Counted from the first letter of the stretch, positions 53,942 through 62,651 are shown. The stretch: 64,000 bases of DNA from JADGRB01 sp963835825 (GCA_963835825.1 CAWIGZ010000002.1:496001-560000); one strand, 5' to 3'. Made by a program: numbers and translations. Notes: generated by a model from the letters alone, not told the origin.

Positions 53942-55612
53942 CTATTCTCCGCCCCGGGGATAGATGGACGCGCCCTCGGGGGCCGCGCTCGCGTGCTCGG
54001 CCTTCCGCTCGCTGGCGCCGCCGTAAGGGAATTCGCTGGCGCCGCCCAGGGCGCGCTCGCTGGCGCCCATCATCATTCGCTCGCTGGCGCCCGCGTAGGT
54101 GAGCTCGCTCGCCCCGCGCATCATCCGCTCGCTGGCGCCGGCGTACATCGTCTCGCTGCCGCCGCGCAGCCGCCGCTCGCTGGCGCCGGCGTACATCAGC
54201 TCGCTGGAACCGCCGAGCAGGATCTCGCTGGCCCCCAGCATCCACAGCTCGCTGGCCCCGCCCAGCCTGAGCTCGCTGGCGCCGAGCCAGGAGCGCTCGC
54301 TGGCCCCGAGCGACATCCACTCCGAGCTGCCGGGCGCGAGCTGACCTTCTCCGCCTTCCAGGGCCGCGAAGCGTTCGAAGCCGCCGGAGACCGCCACCTG
54401 GCGCTTGTACTCCCAGGTGCCGAGCACCCGCCGCTCGGCGCGCGCGCCCAGGCCGCGAATGATCACCTGCCAGGGACCGTAGACGACGTGGACGCGGCCG
54501 TTCTCCGTCCGCACCGAGATCTCGCCGCTGTCGCGAAGCTCCACCACCGACGAAGGGACCTCGATCGGATAGGTGAACGGCCCCGATTCCCACTCGGTCC
54601 GCAGCAGAGGTCCAATCCACTCGGTGCGCTTCACCTCGCCGGTCCACTCGGCGCCGCTCTGCTCCTGCCACTCCCAGCGACGGCCAACGGCGCGGTTGCC
54701 GCCCGGGGTGGGGAAGCCCCCGAAGTGCTCGGTCCAGTCACCCCAGTTGGGCGCTTCACCGCCGGGGCCGGCTCCGCCTCCGGGACCGCCGGCCGCGCCT
54801 TGCCCATCGGCCGCCGCGCCGTTGCCGGGCGCTCCGCCGTGGTGGTACCCCTGGATCTCGCCGGTGGTGCGCACGGTCAGCCACTCGACGGGGCCCCCCG
54901 GCATCGGCTCGCGGCGCGGAAACTCCGCGCGCCCGGAGCGGACGATCTTGGCGAAGTAGCCCTCTTCGGATTTGAGGCCCACCTCGACGCAGGCGCTGGA
55001 GGTCGGCTTGTTGATGGCGAAGAACCACTGGCGATCGTGGCGCTCGATCCGATGGTCGAAGTAGCTGTGCGCGTTGGTGCCGTCGAACAGGCGCCCGCTG
55101 ATGTCGTAGACGCGCAGGTTCAGCCAGGCGTTGGCGCCGGCCGGACCGAGCCCGGCGCGCGCGGCGGCCACCGCGTCGTCGGTGACCTCCCAGTAGACGT
55201 AGAGCCGCTCGGGATCGATCACCATCGCCGTGACGCGGTCGTACCCGTAGCCCCACGGAATGTGCTGGGGCATCGGCGCGGCGTCGACGGCCGGTCCGAG
55301 ATCGAACTTGGGCGGGAACGACGCGATGCCGTTCTCGGTGGCCGGGGTGGTCCCGTTGCCCGACGCCGAGCGGGCGATCGCCGCGCGCAGACCGTCGAAG
55401 GCGACCTTGACCCGAACGGCCAGGTCTTCCTTCACCAGCTTGGAGACGCCGCTCAAGCCCAGCGTCTGGGCGCAATCGAGCAGCTGCTTGCGCGTCGCCT
55501 GGTCGAAGAGCTCTTCCGATGTGAACGACGGCAGCCGAGCGTCGGCCTTTTGACCCACGATCACGAGGATCTGGGAGGCGAGGTCGGTCTCGGATGTCAT
55601 ATCAGGCGGCAT
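53942..55612 (-). CDS. DUF4912 protein with tandem GASE repeats
   Basis: 556 aa. N-terminal helical region with a Rho-N-like stretch (TRKQLLDCAQTLGLSG), then a DUF4912 domain: IPWGYGYDRVTAMVIDPERL, YVYWEVTDDAV and WFFAINKPTSSACVEVGL. A Gly/Pro-rich linker follows, then a second beta domain and a C-terminal run (about residues 425-545) of fourteen units built on G-A-S-E followed by R, L or I and a few hydrophobic or glycine residues. 2 nt before the GH57 gene. DUF4912 genes often sit with GH57 and GlgA. A carbohydrate-linked role is inferred from this and is not shown. Confidence 0.8.
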   Translation of the reverse strand: MPPDMTSETDLASQILVIVGQKADARLPSFTSEELFDQATRKQLLDCAQTLGLSGVSKLVKEDLAVRVKVAFDGLRAAIARSASGNGTTPATENGIASFPPKFDLGPAVDAAPMPQHIPWGYGYDRVTAMVIDPERLYVYWEVTDDAVAAARAGLGPAGANAWLNLRVYDISGRLFDGTNAHSYFDHRIERHDRQWFFAINKPTSSACVEVGLKSEEGYFAKIVRSGRAEFPRREPMPGGPVEWLTVRTTGEIQGYHHGGAPGNGAAADGQGAAGGPGGGAGPGGEAPNWGDWTEHFGGFPTPGGNRAVGRRWEWQEQSGAEWTGEVKRTEWIGPLLRTEWESGPFTYPIEVPSSVVELRDSGEISVRTENGRVHVVYGPWQVIIRGLGARAERRVLGTWEYKRQVAVSGGFERFAALEGGEGQLAPGSSEWMSLGASERSWLGASELRLGGASELWMLGASEILLGGSSELMYAGASERRLRGGSETMYAGASERMMRGASELTYAGASERMMMGASERALGGASEFPYGGASERKAEHASAAPEGASIYPRGGE

Positions 55613-55771
55613 GAAGGTGTAACTCCCACACGATAGTCGTTTTGAGAGGCCTTGGGCGGAAAAAGTGCGAGCACGCGCGTAAGCTGCGGCGGCCGTGAGC
55701 GTACGCAAGAGCTGGGCACAGGAAATGGAGTCCGCCTACCTATATGAGGTTTTGGCTGATTCGGACTCCTC

Positions 55772-55792
55772 GCCCGAAAGGCGGGCTCTTTT
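55772..55792 (+). terminator. Terminator-like hairpin in the DUF4912 / VIT intergenic region
   Basis: GCCCG-AAAGG-CGGGC then TCTTTT. No gene precedes it on this strand, so it could end a short leader or small RNA before the VIT gene. The rest of the 293-bp gap (55613-55905) shows a GCGGC / GCCGC hairpin and nothing else I recognise. Confidence 0.4.
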
Positions 55793-55905
55793 CGCGCAGT
55801 TAGCGGCAGAGGCGAAAGCCGCAGGCGGCAATCTGGGCGGGCGAAGCTCGGAAAATCACGGGGGAAACACCTGAGGGATTCCGCCCTTCGGCGCGCGCCA
55901 GATTC

Positions 55906-56736
55906 GTGGCGGCGCTGGTCCGGCGGCTCGGTCCCGAGCGGCTGCGCAGCGTGCTGGCCGGGATGAAGGTCCGTGGAATGTCCGTCTACCGAGCTCTGCC
56001 GGGGCCGAGCGGGCACGCCATGCCTCATTCGGTCGAGGAGGTCGGCCGGCGTCATCGCGACCACGGCGGCGGCGACAACCTTCGCCCGGCGGTCTTCGGC
56101 GCCAGCGACGGCCTGGTCTCCAACGTCTGCCTCATCCTTGGCGTCGCGGGCGCGAGCGCCAGCACCCACACCGTCCTGATCACGGGCGTGGCGGGCCTGC
56201 TGGCCGGGGCGTTCTCGATGGCGGCCGGCGAGTACGTGTCGGTGCGGTCGCAACGCGAGATGTTCGAGCACCAGATCGGCGCCGAGCGGGACGAGCTGCG
56301 CCAGTATCCCGAACAGGAGGCCGCCGAGCTGTCGCTCATCTACCAGGCGCGCGGGCTGGCCAAGCCGGACGCCGACCGCGCGTCGGCCCACCTGATCGCC
56401 GATCCGGACCGGGCGCTCGACACGCTGGCGCGGGAAGAGCTGGGGCTCGATCCGAACGGCCTGGGATCGCCGGTCGGCGCGGCGCTGTCGTCGTTCGCCT
56501 CGTTCGCGGTCGGCGCGGCGGTTCCGCTGGCGCCGTTCCTGCTGACCGCCGGTCGCGGCGCGCTCGGCGCCTCGGTGATCCTGACGGCGGTCGCGCTGTT
56601 CGGGATCGGCTGCGCGATCAGCCTCTTCACCGGCCGCGGCGCCCTGCGCAGCGGCGGCCGGATGCTGCTCATCGGCGGCGCGGCGGGCGGCGTGACCTTC
56701 GCGATCGGCAGGCTGGTGGGCGGCATCGTCGGTTGA
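55906..56736 (+). CDS. VIT1/CCC1-family transporter
   Basis: Membrane transporter of the ferrous iron/manganese VIT family. Block FGASDGLVSNVCLILGVAG (first membrane helix), GLLAGAFSMAAGEYVSVRSQ (second helix with the metal-site Glu), then a charged cytoplasmic helix region with EAAELSLIYQARGL, and three C-terminal helices. 276 aa including about 60 N-terminal residues that are not part of the standard domain. GTG start. Substrate inferred from the family. Confidence 0.88.
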   Translation: MAALVRRLGPERLRSVLAGMKVRGMSVYRALPGPSGHAMPHSVEEVGRRHRDHGGGDNLRPAVFGASDGLVSNVCLILGVAGASASTHTVLITGVAGLLAGAFSMAAGEYVSVRSQREMFEHQIGAERDELRQYPEQEAAELSLIYQARGLAKPDADRASAHLIADPDRALDTLAREELGLDPNGLGSPVGAALSSFASFAVGAAVPLAPFLLTAGRGALGASVILTAVALFGIGCAISLFTGRGALRSGGRMLLIGGAAGGVTFAIGRLVGGIVG

Positions 56737-56773
56737 GGCCTCACGAGAGCTTGGCGGCGGCGCGGGGCGCTGC

Positions 56774-56779
56774 TAGACC
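56774..56779 (+). promoter_or_regulatory. -10-like TAGACC before osmC-family gene
   Basis: TAGACC ends 6 nt before the ATG; no Shine-Dalgarno sequence. Weaker match than the others (ends in C). Confidence 0.3.
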
Positions 56780-56785
56780 AAGCAG

Positions 56786-57250
56786 ATGTCCCAACACAAA
56801 GCGACGGTGAGCTGGAAGTCGGACAACGAAACGTTCCTGCAGGGGAAGTTCTCCCGCGCGCACAGCTGGAGCTTCGACGGTGGTCAGGTGGTCCCCGCCT
56901 CGGCTTCGCCGGCGGTGGTGCCGGCGCCGTACTCGAGCGCGGCGGCGGTCGATCCGGAGGAGGCCTTCGTCGCCTCCGTTTCGAGCTGCCACATGCTGAC
57001 CTTCCTGTGGGAGGCGAAGAAGGCGGGCTTCCGCGTCGATTCCTACGACGACCAGGCGGTCGGCGAGATGACGAAGAACGAGCGCGGCGTCCCCTGGATC
57101 AGCAAGATCACGCTGCACCCGCGGATCGTTTACGGCGGCGACAAGCGCCCGGCGCCGGCCGATGAAGAACAGCTGCACCACAAGGCGCACGACGGCTGCT
57201 TCATCGCCCAGTCGGTGAAGACCGAGATCGTTGTTGCTTCGGAACCCTGA
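56786..57250 (+). CDS. OsmC-family peroxide-reducing protein
   Basis: 154 aa. Contains the two redox cysteines in the family positions: SVSSCHMLTFLWEA and HDGCFIAQSVKTEIVV. Other blocks: DPEEAFVAS and the beta-rich N-terminus. Belongs to the OsmC/YhfA side of the family rather than Ohr, as judged by length and the second Cys context. Its stop codon lies inside a palindromic element, which therefore sets the last residues (SEP). Confidence 0.9.
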   Translation: MSQHKATVSWKSDNETFLQGKFSRAHSWSFDGGQVVPASASPAVVPAPYSSAAAVDPEEAFVASVSSCHMLTFLWEAKKAGFRVDSYDDQAVGEMTKNERGVPWISKITLHPRIVYGGDKRPAPADEEQLHHKAHDGCFIAQSVKTEIVVASEP

Positions 57251-57315
57251 GAGGGTTCCGAGCCTCCCGCGATGGGGCTCCGGCGGCGAAGCCGCCTGCG
57301 CCCCGACGCGATCCG
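57240..57315 (+). repeat. Palindromic element, copy C
   Basis: Stem CGGAACCCT-GAG-AGGGTTCCG, then CTCCCGCGATGGGG, a perfect inner hairpin GGCGGC-GAA-GCCGCC flanked by GGGGC / GCCCC, and CGACGCGATCC. Overlaps the end of the OsmC gene and ends 14 bp before the methyltransferase stop. Confidence 0.7.
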
Positions 57316-57328
57316 TCTCCGTTTCCGG

Positions 57329-58141
57329 TCAGCGCTTTCGGAAGATCACCTGCGCCATCCTCCAGCGCACCGGCGCGGCCTCCCGCGCGCCGGTGGCCAG
57401 CGCCTCCAGCGATTCGCCGAGGCGATCCAGCTCGCCCGCATCGACGTTGCCGACGATGAAAGGATTTTGTCTCCAGGTCCGGAAGTTGAGCGCGTGGAGC
57501 CTCGCGGCGACGGTCGCCGGCAGGACCACCGGCACGATGTCGGCCCTCTCGACGACGAAACGCGCGGCGGGCGCCAGCGCGGGGAGATCGCGGCCGACGT
57601 ACGTTTGCTGCCCGCGCGCCGCCTGCATCGCCTCGACCAGCTCGTAATAGCGGACGAGCGTCGGGTCGTCGGAGGTCATCGCGTCGACCTCTTCCAGCGC
57701 CAGCCGGCCGCGTGGCGTGATGGCGTCGGCCCAGCGCGCGATCGCTGCCGCGGCGTCCGACAGGTGAGTCACGACGAAGCGGCCGTAGATCAGATCGGCG
57801 GGCGGGGTGGGGAAGGGGACCTGCGTGATGTCGTGCTCTCCGAAGGCGACGCCCCGGGCGCTTTGTCGCCAGGCGCGCGCCAAGAAGCGCGGCGAGTTGT
57901 CGAGCCCGATGGTCGCCGTCGCGCGGGTCGCCGCGTGCAGGAGCGCGGTCGTGTACCCGGGCCCGCAGCCGACGTCGAGCGCCAGCCGCACCGGCTCGCG
58001 TCCCAGCCGCGAGACGAACGCCCGCGAGCTGGGTGCGAAGGCGTCCGACAGCAAGCGCAGCCGCTCGGCCGCCAGATCATTGTCGCCGAAGGTGTAACTC
58101 GGGACTTCAGAAGAAGGTCGGATGGTTTCGATTTGGGACAT
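57329..58141 (-). CDS. SAM-dependent methyltransferase, class I
   Basis: 270 aa. SAM-binding motif I LALDVGCGPGYTTALL, then IGLDNSPRFL, GEHDITQVPFP and a motif IV-like DLIYGRFVVTHL, followed by LALEEVDAM. The C-terminal half is helical. The ATG at 58141 is the first with a normal N-terminus; upstream open sequence has no support. Substrate unknown. Confidence 0.85.
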   Translation of the reverse strand: MSQIETIRPSSEVPSYTFGDNDLAAERLRLLSDAFAPSSRAFVSRLGREPVRLALDVGCGPGYTTALLHAATRATATIGLDNSPRFLARAWRQSARGVAFGEHDITQVPFPTPPADLIYGRFVVTHLSDAAAAIARWADAITPRGRLALEEVDAMTSDDPTLVRYYELVEAMQAARGQQTYVGRDLPALAPAARFVVERADIVPVVLPATVAARLHALNFRTWRQNPFIVGNVDAGELDRLGESLEALATGAREAAPVRWRMAQVIFRKR

Positions 58142-58185
58142 GGCGTTCCGGCTCGCCACGGTGTCCCTCGAGCGCGATCCCCAAA

Positions 58186-58216
58186 ACGCGAAGAGGCGAC
58201 CACCGCGGGTCGCCTC
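58186..58216 (-). terminator. Hairpin terminator between two minus-strand genes
   Basis: GAGGCGACC / GGTCGCCTC, a perfect 9-bp stem with a 6-nt loop, followed on the minus strand by TTCGCGTTTT. It likely ends transcripts from the upstream minus-strand gene. Confidence 0.6.
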
Positions 58217-58407
58217 TCCTTTCGTTCGTCTATTTGTTTGCTGTCTAGACTCGGGGCGCCCGTTGTTCGTTCGCGCGCCACCACCAGCGGGCAGCGCGCC
58301 CCTCATACGAGAGCAAAAACGAAAACGAACGTACCGCGGCGGACTTCATCGGACCTGGATCCATTCTGCCCATGCGCGCCCGAGCCGTCAACTGCCGGGC
58401 CGCTCGT

Positions 58408-58434
58408 TTGGGGACGGGGAGGCCGTCCCCAAAC
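58408..58434 (-). repeat. Hairpin after the YXWGXW-type lipoprotein gene
   Basis: GTTTGGGGACGG / CCGTCCCCAAAC, a perfect 12-bp stem with a short loop. Shares the outer arms GGGGAC / GTCCCC with copy D of the palindromic element but not the rest, so membership is uncertain. Confidence 0.5.
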
Positions 58435-58449
58435 GAAGCCGCCGAGGCG

Positions 58450-59514
58450 CTACTTCCGCTTGCGGCCGCCGCCGCCCGGGGCGGGCGCGGCGTGCGGGGC
58501 GGGGGCCGGAGCTGAATGCATCGCGGGCGGAGGTCCGCCGTGCATGGCGGGCGGGCCACCGGCGCCAGGTCCGCCGTGCATGGCGGGCGGGCCACCAGCG
58601 CCAGGTCCGCCGTGCATGGCGGGCGGGCCACCGGCGCCAGGTCCGCCGTGCATGGCCGGCGGACCGCCAGCGCCGGGCCCGGGTGCCGGGTGCATGCCGC
58701 CTCCGGGAGCCATCCCAGGGCGACCTTCGGGGTGCATGCCGCCGCCCATCGGGCCACCCGGGTGACCTTCGGGGCCGCCCGCCGGGCGCATCCCGCCCGG
58801 TCCGCCCGGACGCGCGCCACCGCGTGCGGCTTCCCGATTCTCCATCTGGCGATGCTCGGCCTCACGACGCTCTTCCCGGCGGAACGCCGGGGCTTCACCG
58901 CGGAAACCTCCGGGAGGCGCTCCTGGCGCGCGGCGCCAGGCGGTGGCGTGCGCCGGCGATCCACGCCAGACGCGCGGTTCATATTGAGGACGCGCGCGCC
59001 AGGCTGCCGGTCCGCGACCACCCATGTAGCCGTACTCGCGGTAGCCGCCGGGACCCTGCCAGTAGCCGCGGTAATAAACCATCCGGTCGCCTTCCCAGAC
59101 GAAGCGCGGGCCCACGTAGAGGTATCCGGCGCGCTGGGGAGCCCAGTAGCCGCTCTGCCAGTCCCAGTCGTAACCGGTCCAGTCCCAGTAGCCGGCGACC
59201 CAGTAGTAGCCGTAGCCGGGAGCGGGTGGCTGGTATTCGGGGATCGGGTCGGGAATCGGGGTGGTCGGATAGATGGTCGGATCCATCGCCGCGACGGGCT
59301 GCGGGGGCGGCGGCGGCGCCTGCTCGACGTACGCCGGTTCGGGTTGGGGCGGGGGCGGCTGCTGCTCCACGTAGACGGGCTGCGGCTGGGGAGCCGGCGC
59401 CACGTATATGGGCGCGGGCGGCCCGACATACACCCGCGCTGGGCGAACGTAACAGCCCGCCACGGGCGCCAACACCAACACCAACGAGCCTTGCAACCAG
59501 GGGCGCAGATTCAT
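58450..59514 (-). CDS. YXWGXW-type Pro/Gly-rich lipoprotein
   Basis: Lipobox APVAGCYV. The middle is Pro/Tyr-rich with aromatic repeats (YYWVAGYWDWTGY, SGYWAPQ, FVWEGDR), like proteins of the YXWGXW group. The C-terminal third is Gly/Pro/Met/His-rich with four 12-residue units (GAGGPPAMHGGP). 354 aa. GAGGGAGAG precedes the ATG. Likely on the cell surface or outer membrane; function unknown. Confidence 0.75.
   Translation of the reverse strand: MNLRPWLQGSLVLVLAPVAGCYVRPARVYVGPPAPIYVAPAPQPQPVYVEQQPPPPQPEPAYVEQAPPPPPQPVAAMDPTIYPTTPIPDPIPEYQPPAPGYGYYWVAGYWDWTGYDWDWQSGYWAPQRAGYLYVGPRFVWEGDRMVYYRGYWQGPGGYREYGYMGGRGPAAWRARPQYEPRVWRGSPAHATAWRRAPGAPPGGFRGEAPAFRREERREAEHRQMENREAARGGARPGGPGGMRPAGGPEGHPGGPMGGGMHPEGRPGMAPGGGMHPAPGPGAGGPPAMHGGPGAGGPPAMHGGPGAGGPPAMHGGPGAGGPPAMHGGPPPAMHSAPAPAPHAAPAPGGGGRKRK
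58531..58674 (-). repeat. Four 36-bp tandem repeats in the YXWGXW-type lipoprotein gene
   Basis: Four head-to-tail 36-bp units, two of them identical and the others with a few changes, encoding the GAGGPPAMHGGP units. A sign of recent expansion. Confidence 0.85.
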
Positions 59515-59683
59515 GGGGCACTCTCCCTCGAATTTTCGAGTCGCAGCACGGTAACATGCGCTTCGCGGCGGCATCCATGAAAAAGGAAACGCGCGCAGGT
59601 GAGCAGGCGCGCGGCCCCGGGAGCGGGCACCACGCGCTCTTGTGGCGTTGACCGCGGATTGTCCGGGGGAGGCGCCCTTCGAC

Positions 59684-61498
59684 TCAGCTGGTTCGGGACG
59701 ATCTGCGCGCAGATCGACGCCGGCGGCGGACCAGAAGCAGCGAGGAGAACACGCCCAGCATGGCCAGGGCAGAGCCCGGCGCGACGCGCCTCGGGGGAGC
59801 ACCGAGTGTGCACGAGCAGCCCGAGGTGCTTTGTGCCTCGCCGGCGCCAGAGCCGCCGGTCGCGCCGGCGCCCCCCGTTCCGGTCGTCGGGTTGCCGCCG
59901 GTGCCGGGCAGGCTGACCCCCGCGTCTGCCGTCGTCCTGCCGCCGGCTCCCGTCGTCGCGTTGCCGCCGCTGCCGGTGCTGCCGCCCGATCCCGCCCGAC
60001 CCGCCGAGCCTCTCGCGCCTGCCGCTCCAGCGGCGCCCCCGCTTCCCGCGGTGGACGAGCCGCCGGTACCTCCCGCGCCGGTCGTGCTCGCGCCGCCCGT
60101 TCCGGCGCTTCCCCCGGCCCCGTTGGCGCCACCCGTTGCGGTCGTCGTGGTCGCGCCGTACTCGTAGGCGCCGAGGTCCGGGGCGGCGCCCGCGAACGGG
60201 AGGCCCACGTCGGTCCCCTTGTCGATCATTTGGCTCCCGGCGGCCAGCTTCAGAAAATCGACGGCCGGCATGCTGCCGTCGGCTGCGCGAGGGCCGAGCG
60301 CGCCGGACGACTCGATGCTCATGCCGGTCCCCGATACGCTGGGGTCAGTGATGCTCGCGAAGTCCTTGGCGGCCGGCGTGAGCCCCAGGTCCCAGGAGTT
60401 GAACATGGTGTCGACGCCGGTCATGTTGGCGTTCTTGTTGGGATAGCCGATGTTGTTCCGCATGATGTGGACCAACGATCCCGTCAACGTGATGGTCGTG
60501 TTCGGATCGCCGGCCGGGCTCGCCAGCATGTTGTATTGCGTCCCGTTCATGAACGACGTGTTGTTGTACCAGGTGTTCCCGCCGGTCGAATGATTGGCGT
60601 AAAAGCCCGAGGCCTTGTTCTTCCAGGCGACGTTGTTCTGGACCAGGTGCCGGACGCCGGTCTGGCTGCTCCCCATCTTGAAGCCGTTCCCATTGCCCGA
60701 CGTCGGGTTGTAGGTGCCGTACATCGCGTAGCCGTTACCGAAGGCCCAGGAGCTCTCGACGGTGACGGGGACCTCCTGGTTGATCAAATCGTAGCCGTCG
60801 TCCGAGTTCCACCAGGAGCGGCAGCCCCGGATGATCGTGGTGGCGCCGGCCGTCTGGTAGTGGACGCCGAAGCCGTCGGCGTTCTGCCCTTGCCCCTGCG
60901 ATGACGTCGCATCGTAGTTGTCGTGCGCATCGCAGTTGATGATTTGATGACCTCCGGCGGTCTTGCTGCCGACGAAGATACCGTTGCCGCTGTTGTGGTG
61001 CATGTTCAGCAGCTCGAAGATGTCGTAGCCGCCGCCGGTCACCGCCACGCCGTTGTTGGAGAAGGTGTTCATGGGGACCGAGCGGATCTCCAGCCCCCTG
61101 AAGTGCAGGTAGCTCGCGTTGATGACGAACCCGTGGGTATAGCCGGTGGTCGAGATGACCATGTTCGAAAAGTCGAAGACCGGCGCTTCGCCCGGGTAGG
61201 CGAAGAAGTTGATCGGGTTGGTCGCCGTTCCGCTCTTCGTGAAGTTGATGCCGGCGCCGCTGGTGGCGGGCGTGGTGATGCTGTAGGTCCCGCCGCGGAT
61301 GTAGACCGTGTCCCCCGCGACCGCGGTGTTGACCCCCTTTTGCAGGGTGGCGAACGGTGAAGCCATCGTGCCGGGGTTCGCGTCGCTGCCGGTCGTGGCC
61401 ACGTAGTAATCGGTCGCCTGGGCGCTCCGCGCCGCGACCAGCGTGGTCAGGACGAACAGCGAGGCCGACAGCCCAAGGTGTCGATCCGAAGAGCGCAT
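59684..61498 (-). CDS. Secreted pectate lyase-like protein (PL9 type) with MYXO-CTERM-like tail
   Basis: Signal peptide, then DYYVATTGSDANPGTMASPF and a right-handed beta-helix with the PL9-like blocks WWNSDDGYDLI, VTVESSWAFGNG, NGNGFKMGSS and NNVAWKNKASGFYANHS. After about residue 440 a Gly/Thr/Ala-rich linker leads to a C-terminal GCSC, a hydrophobic stretch and RRRRR, as in MYXO-CTERM sorting tails. 604 aa. Likely anchored or processed at the cell surface. Lyase activity is inferred; catalytic lysine placement was not checked. Confidence 0.78.
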   Translation of the reverse strand: MRSSDRHLGLSASLFVLTTLVAARSAQATDYYVATTGSDANPGTMASPFATLQKGVNTAVAGDTVYIRGGTYSITTPATSGAGINFTKSGTATNPINFFAYPGEAPVFDFSNMVISTTGYTHGFVINASYLHFRGLEIRSVPMNTFSNNGVAVTGGGYDIFELLNMHHNSGNGIFVGSKTAGGHQIINCDAHDNYDATSSQGQGQNADGFGVHYQTAGATTIIRGCRSWWNSDDGYDLINQEVPVTVESSWAFGNGYAMYGTYNPTSGNGNGFKMGSSQTGVRHLVQNNVAWKNKASGFYANHSTGGNTWYNNTSFMNGTQYNMLASPAGDPNTTITLTGSLVHIMRNNIGYPNKNANMTGVDTMFNSWDLGLTPAAKDFASITDPSVSGTGMSIESSGALGPRAADGSMPAVDFLKLAAGSQMIDKGTDVGLPFAGAAPDLGAYEYGATTTTATGGANGAGGSAGTGGASTTGAGGTGGSSTAGSGGAAGAAGARGSAGRAGSGGSTGSGGNATTGAGGRTTADAGVSLPGTGGNPTTGTGGAGATGGSGAGEAQSTSGCSCTLGAPPRRVAPGSALAMLGVFSSLLLVRRRRRSARRSSRTS

Positions 61499-61580
61499 CC
61501 CCTCAAGAGGGGGGCGAAAACCTCGATTGGTGCAAGGGGCGGTGACGCCCACGGTCGGGGCCAGGCCGGCGGGGCAGGGT

Positions 61581-62504
61581 CTACTTGACCTTCGGAAACC
61601 TGATCTGCTCCTTCAATCGGTCAGTGAGGGGGACGTTGAGGACGTTCACCGTCTTGGCGACATTGTTGGTCGACAGCGCCACGAGCTCCCCCTTGGGAAG
61701 CACCGCGATGCCACATCCGGCGAAGGGGACGTCGTCGCCCTCCTCTATCCCTTGCTCGATGAGAATTCGGAAATCGAGCTTCGTCGTCGACGTGCGACAG
61801 GCGATCGCGCCGGTCACGAAGGCTCCGTCGACCGCGAATGAATTCTCCGGCGGCCCGAAGAGCAGGGGTTGATCGAACTCCACGACCACCGACCCGAAGG
61901 TGTCGATGTGTCCGTCGGTGAATTGACTGAGGCGTGGCTGGAACTCCTGGCCGTCGATGATTCGATTGATCGAGCTGGCGACGACATGCGCCGCCCAGTC
62001 GGCCGCTGTCCGCAAGGAGGCGCACCCGGAGCCGTGCCGGGAGCCATCTTGGATCCTCACCGGAAGGTTGCCGTCGAAATACCGGCTCTCCCGCCGGTCG
62101 ACCCGCCGGAAGGTGACCTCCGGCTGACCGACCGACTCGAACCAGCGGACCTGATCGATCCCTGGCGCCGGGTCGTCGAGGGTCTCGAACGACCAGGGGA
62201 CCACGGCGTGGTGCCGCGCCTTTCGAATCGCCGGATTGGTGTAGCCGCTGGCCGAGACGATGGCGTGCGAGGCCGGCCCCGGCATTCCCTTGAGCTTCGC
62301 ACAGAGCTGCTCCACGTCCGCCACGTCGAGGGGCCTGGCGCGATCCTTGACCTCGATCCCGTGGAACGCCGTGATCTTGCCGTCCCGGTCACGCGTGGTG
62401 ATGGTCACGCCGACGTCCGCCCCGAGTACGACCTCGACGTTCTCCGGCCCGGACGGCACCGAGAGAAGCCCAACCAGAGAGTGAACGTCGACTGGCGTCA
62501 GCAT
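61581..62504 (-). CDS. PD-(D/E)XK-like (Mrr-type) protein of unknown function
   Basis: 307 aa. The first 110 residues have a possible nuclease fold: GADVGVTI, then GIEVKDRARPLD (E-x-K), followed by EQLCAKLKG, and IVSASGYTNPAI, a pattern seen in Mrr-like restriction endonuclease domains. The remainder (about 150-307) is beta-rich and unrecognised. The start codon is ATG with no obvious promoter. Composition is less extreme in codon bias than its neighbours by eye. It could be a stand-alone nuclease or a defence gene; no partner is visible. Confidence 0.6.
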   Translation of the reverse strand: MLTPVDVHSLVGLLSVPSGPENVEVVLGADVGVTITTRDRDGKITAFHGIEVKDRARPLDVADVEQLCAKLKGMPGPASHAIVSASGYTNPAIRKARHHAVVPWSFETLDDPAPGIDQVRWFESVGQPEVTFRRVDRRESRYFDGNLPVRIQDGSRHGSGCASLRTAADWAAHVVASSINRIIDGQEFQPRLSQFTDGHIDTFGSVVVEFDQPLLFGPPENSFAVDGAFVTGAIACRTSTTKLDFRILIEQGIEEGDDVPFAGCGIAVLPKGELVALSTNNVAKTVNVLNVPLTDRLKEQIRFPKVK

Positions 62505-62651
62505 CGGAGCGTCAGAGTCGCGCGTGGCGCCTTCTCATCGAAAACGCGGCCAATCCCAGGCAGGGCGAACAAAACCGAGCGGTTAGCCGTCGACGGTCCG
62601 GATCTCACATCGACGAAGTCGTAAAGCGCCACGTCCATTTTTCGAATAGGC

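Larger units (their letters stand above)
58142..58449. other. 308-bp gap between the methyltransferase and YXWGXW-type genes
   Basis: Contains two hairpins described separately (58193-58216 and 58408-58434) and no supported gene. Between them, 58217-58404, I see nothing recognisable. Confidence 0.7.

Noticed and set aside
55613..55905. yybP-ykoY (manganese) riboswitch before the VIT-family gene
   Set aside because: The hairpin and its flanks lack the conserved internal-loop sequences of that riboswitch.
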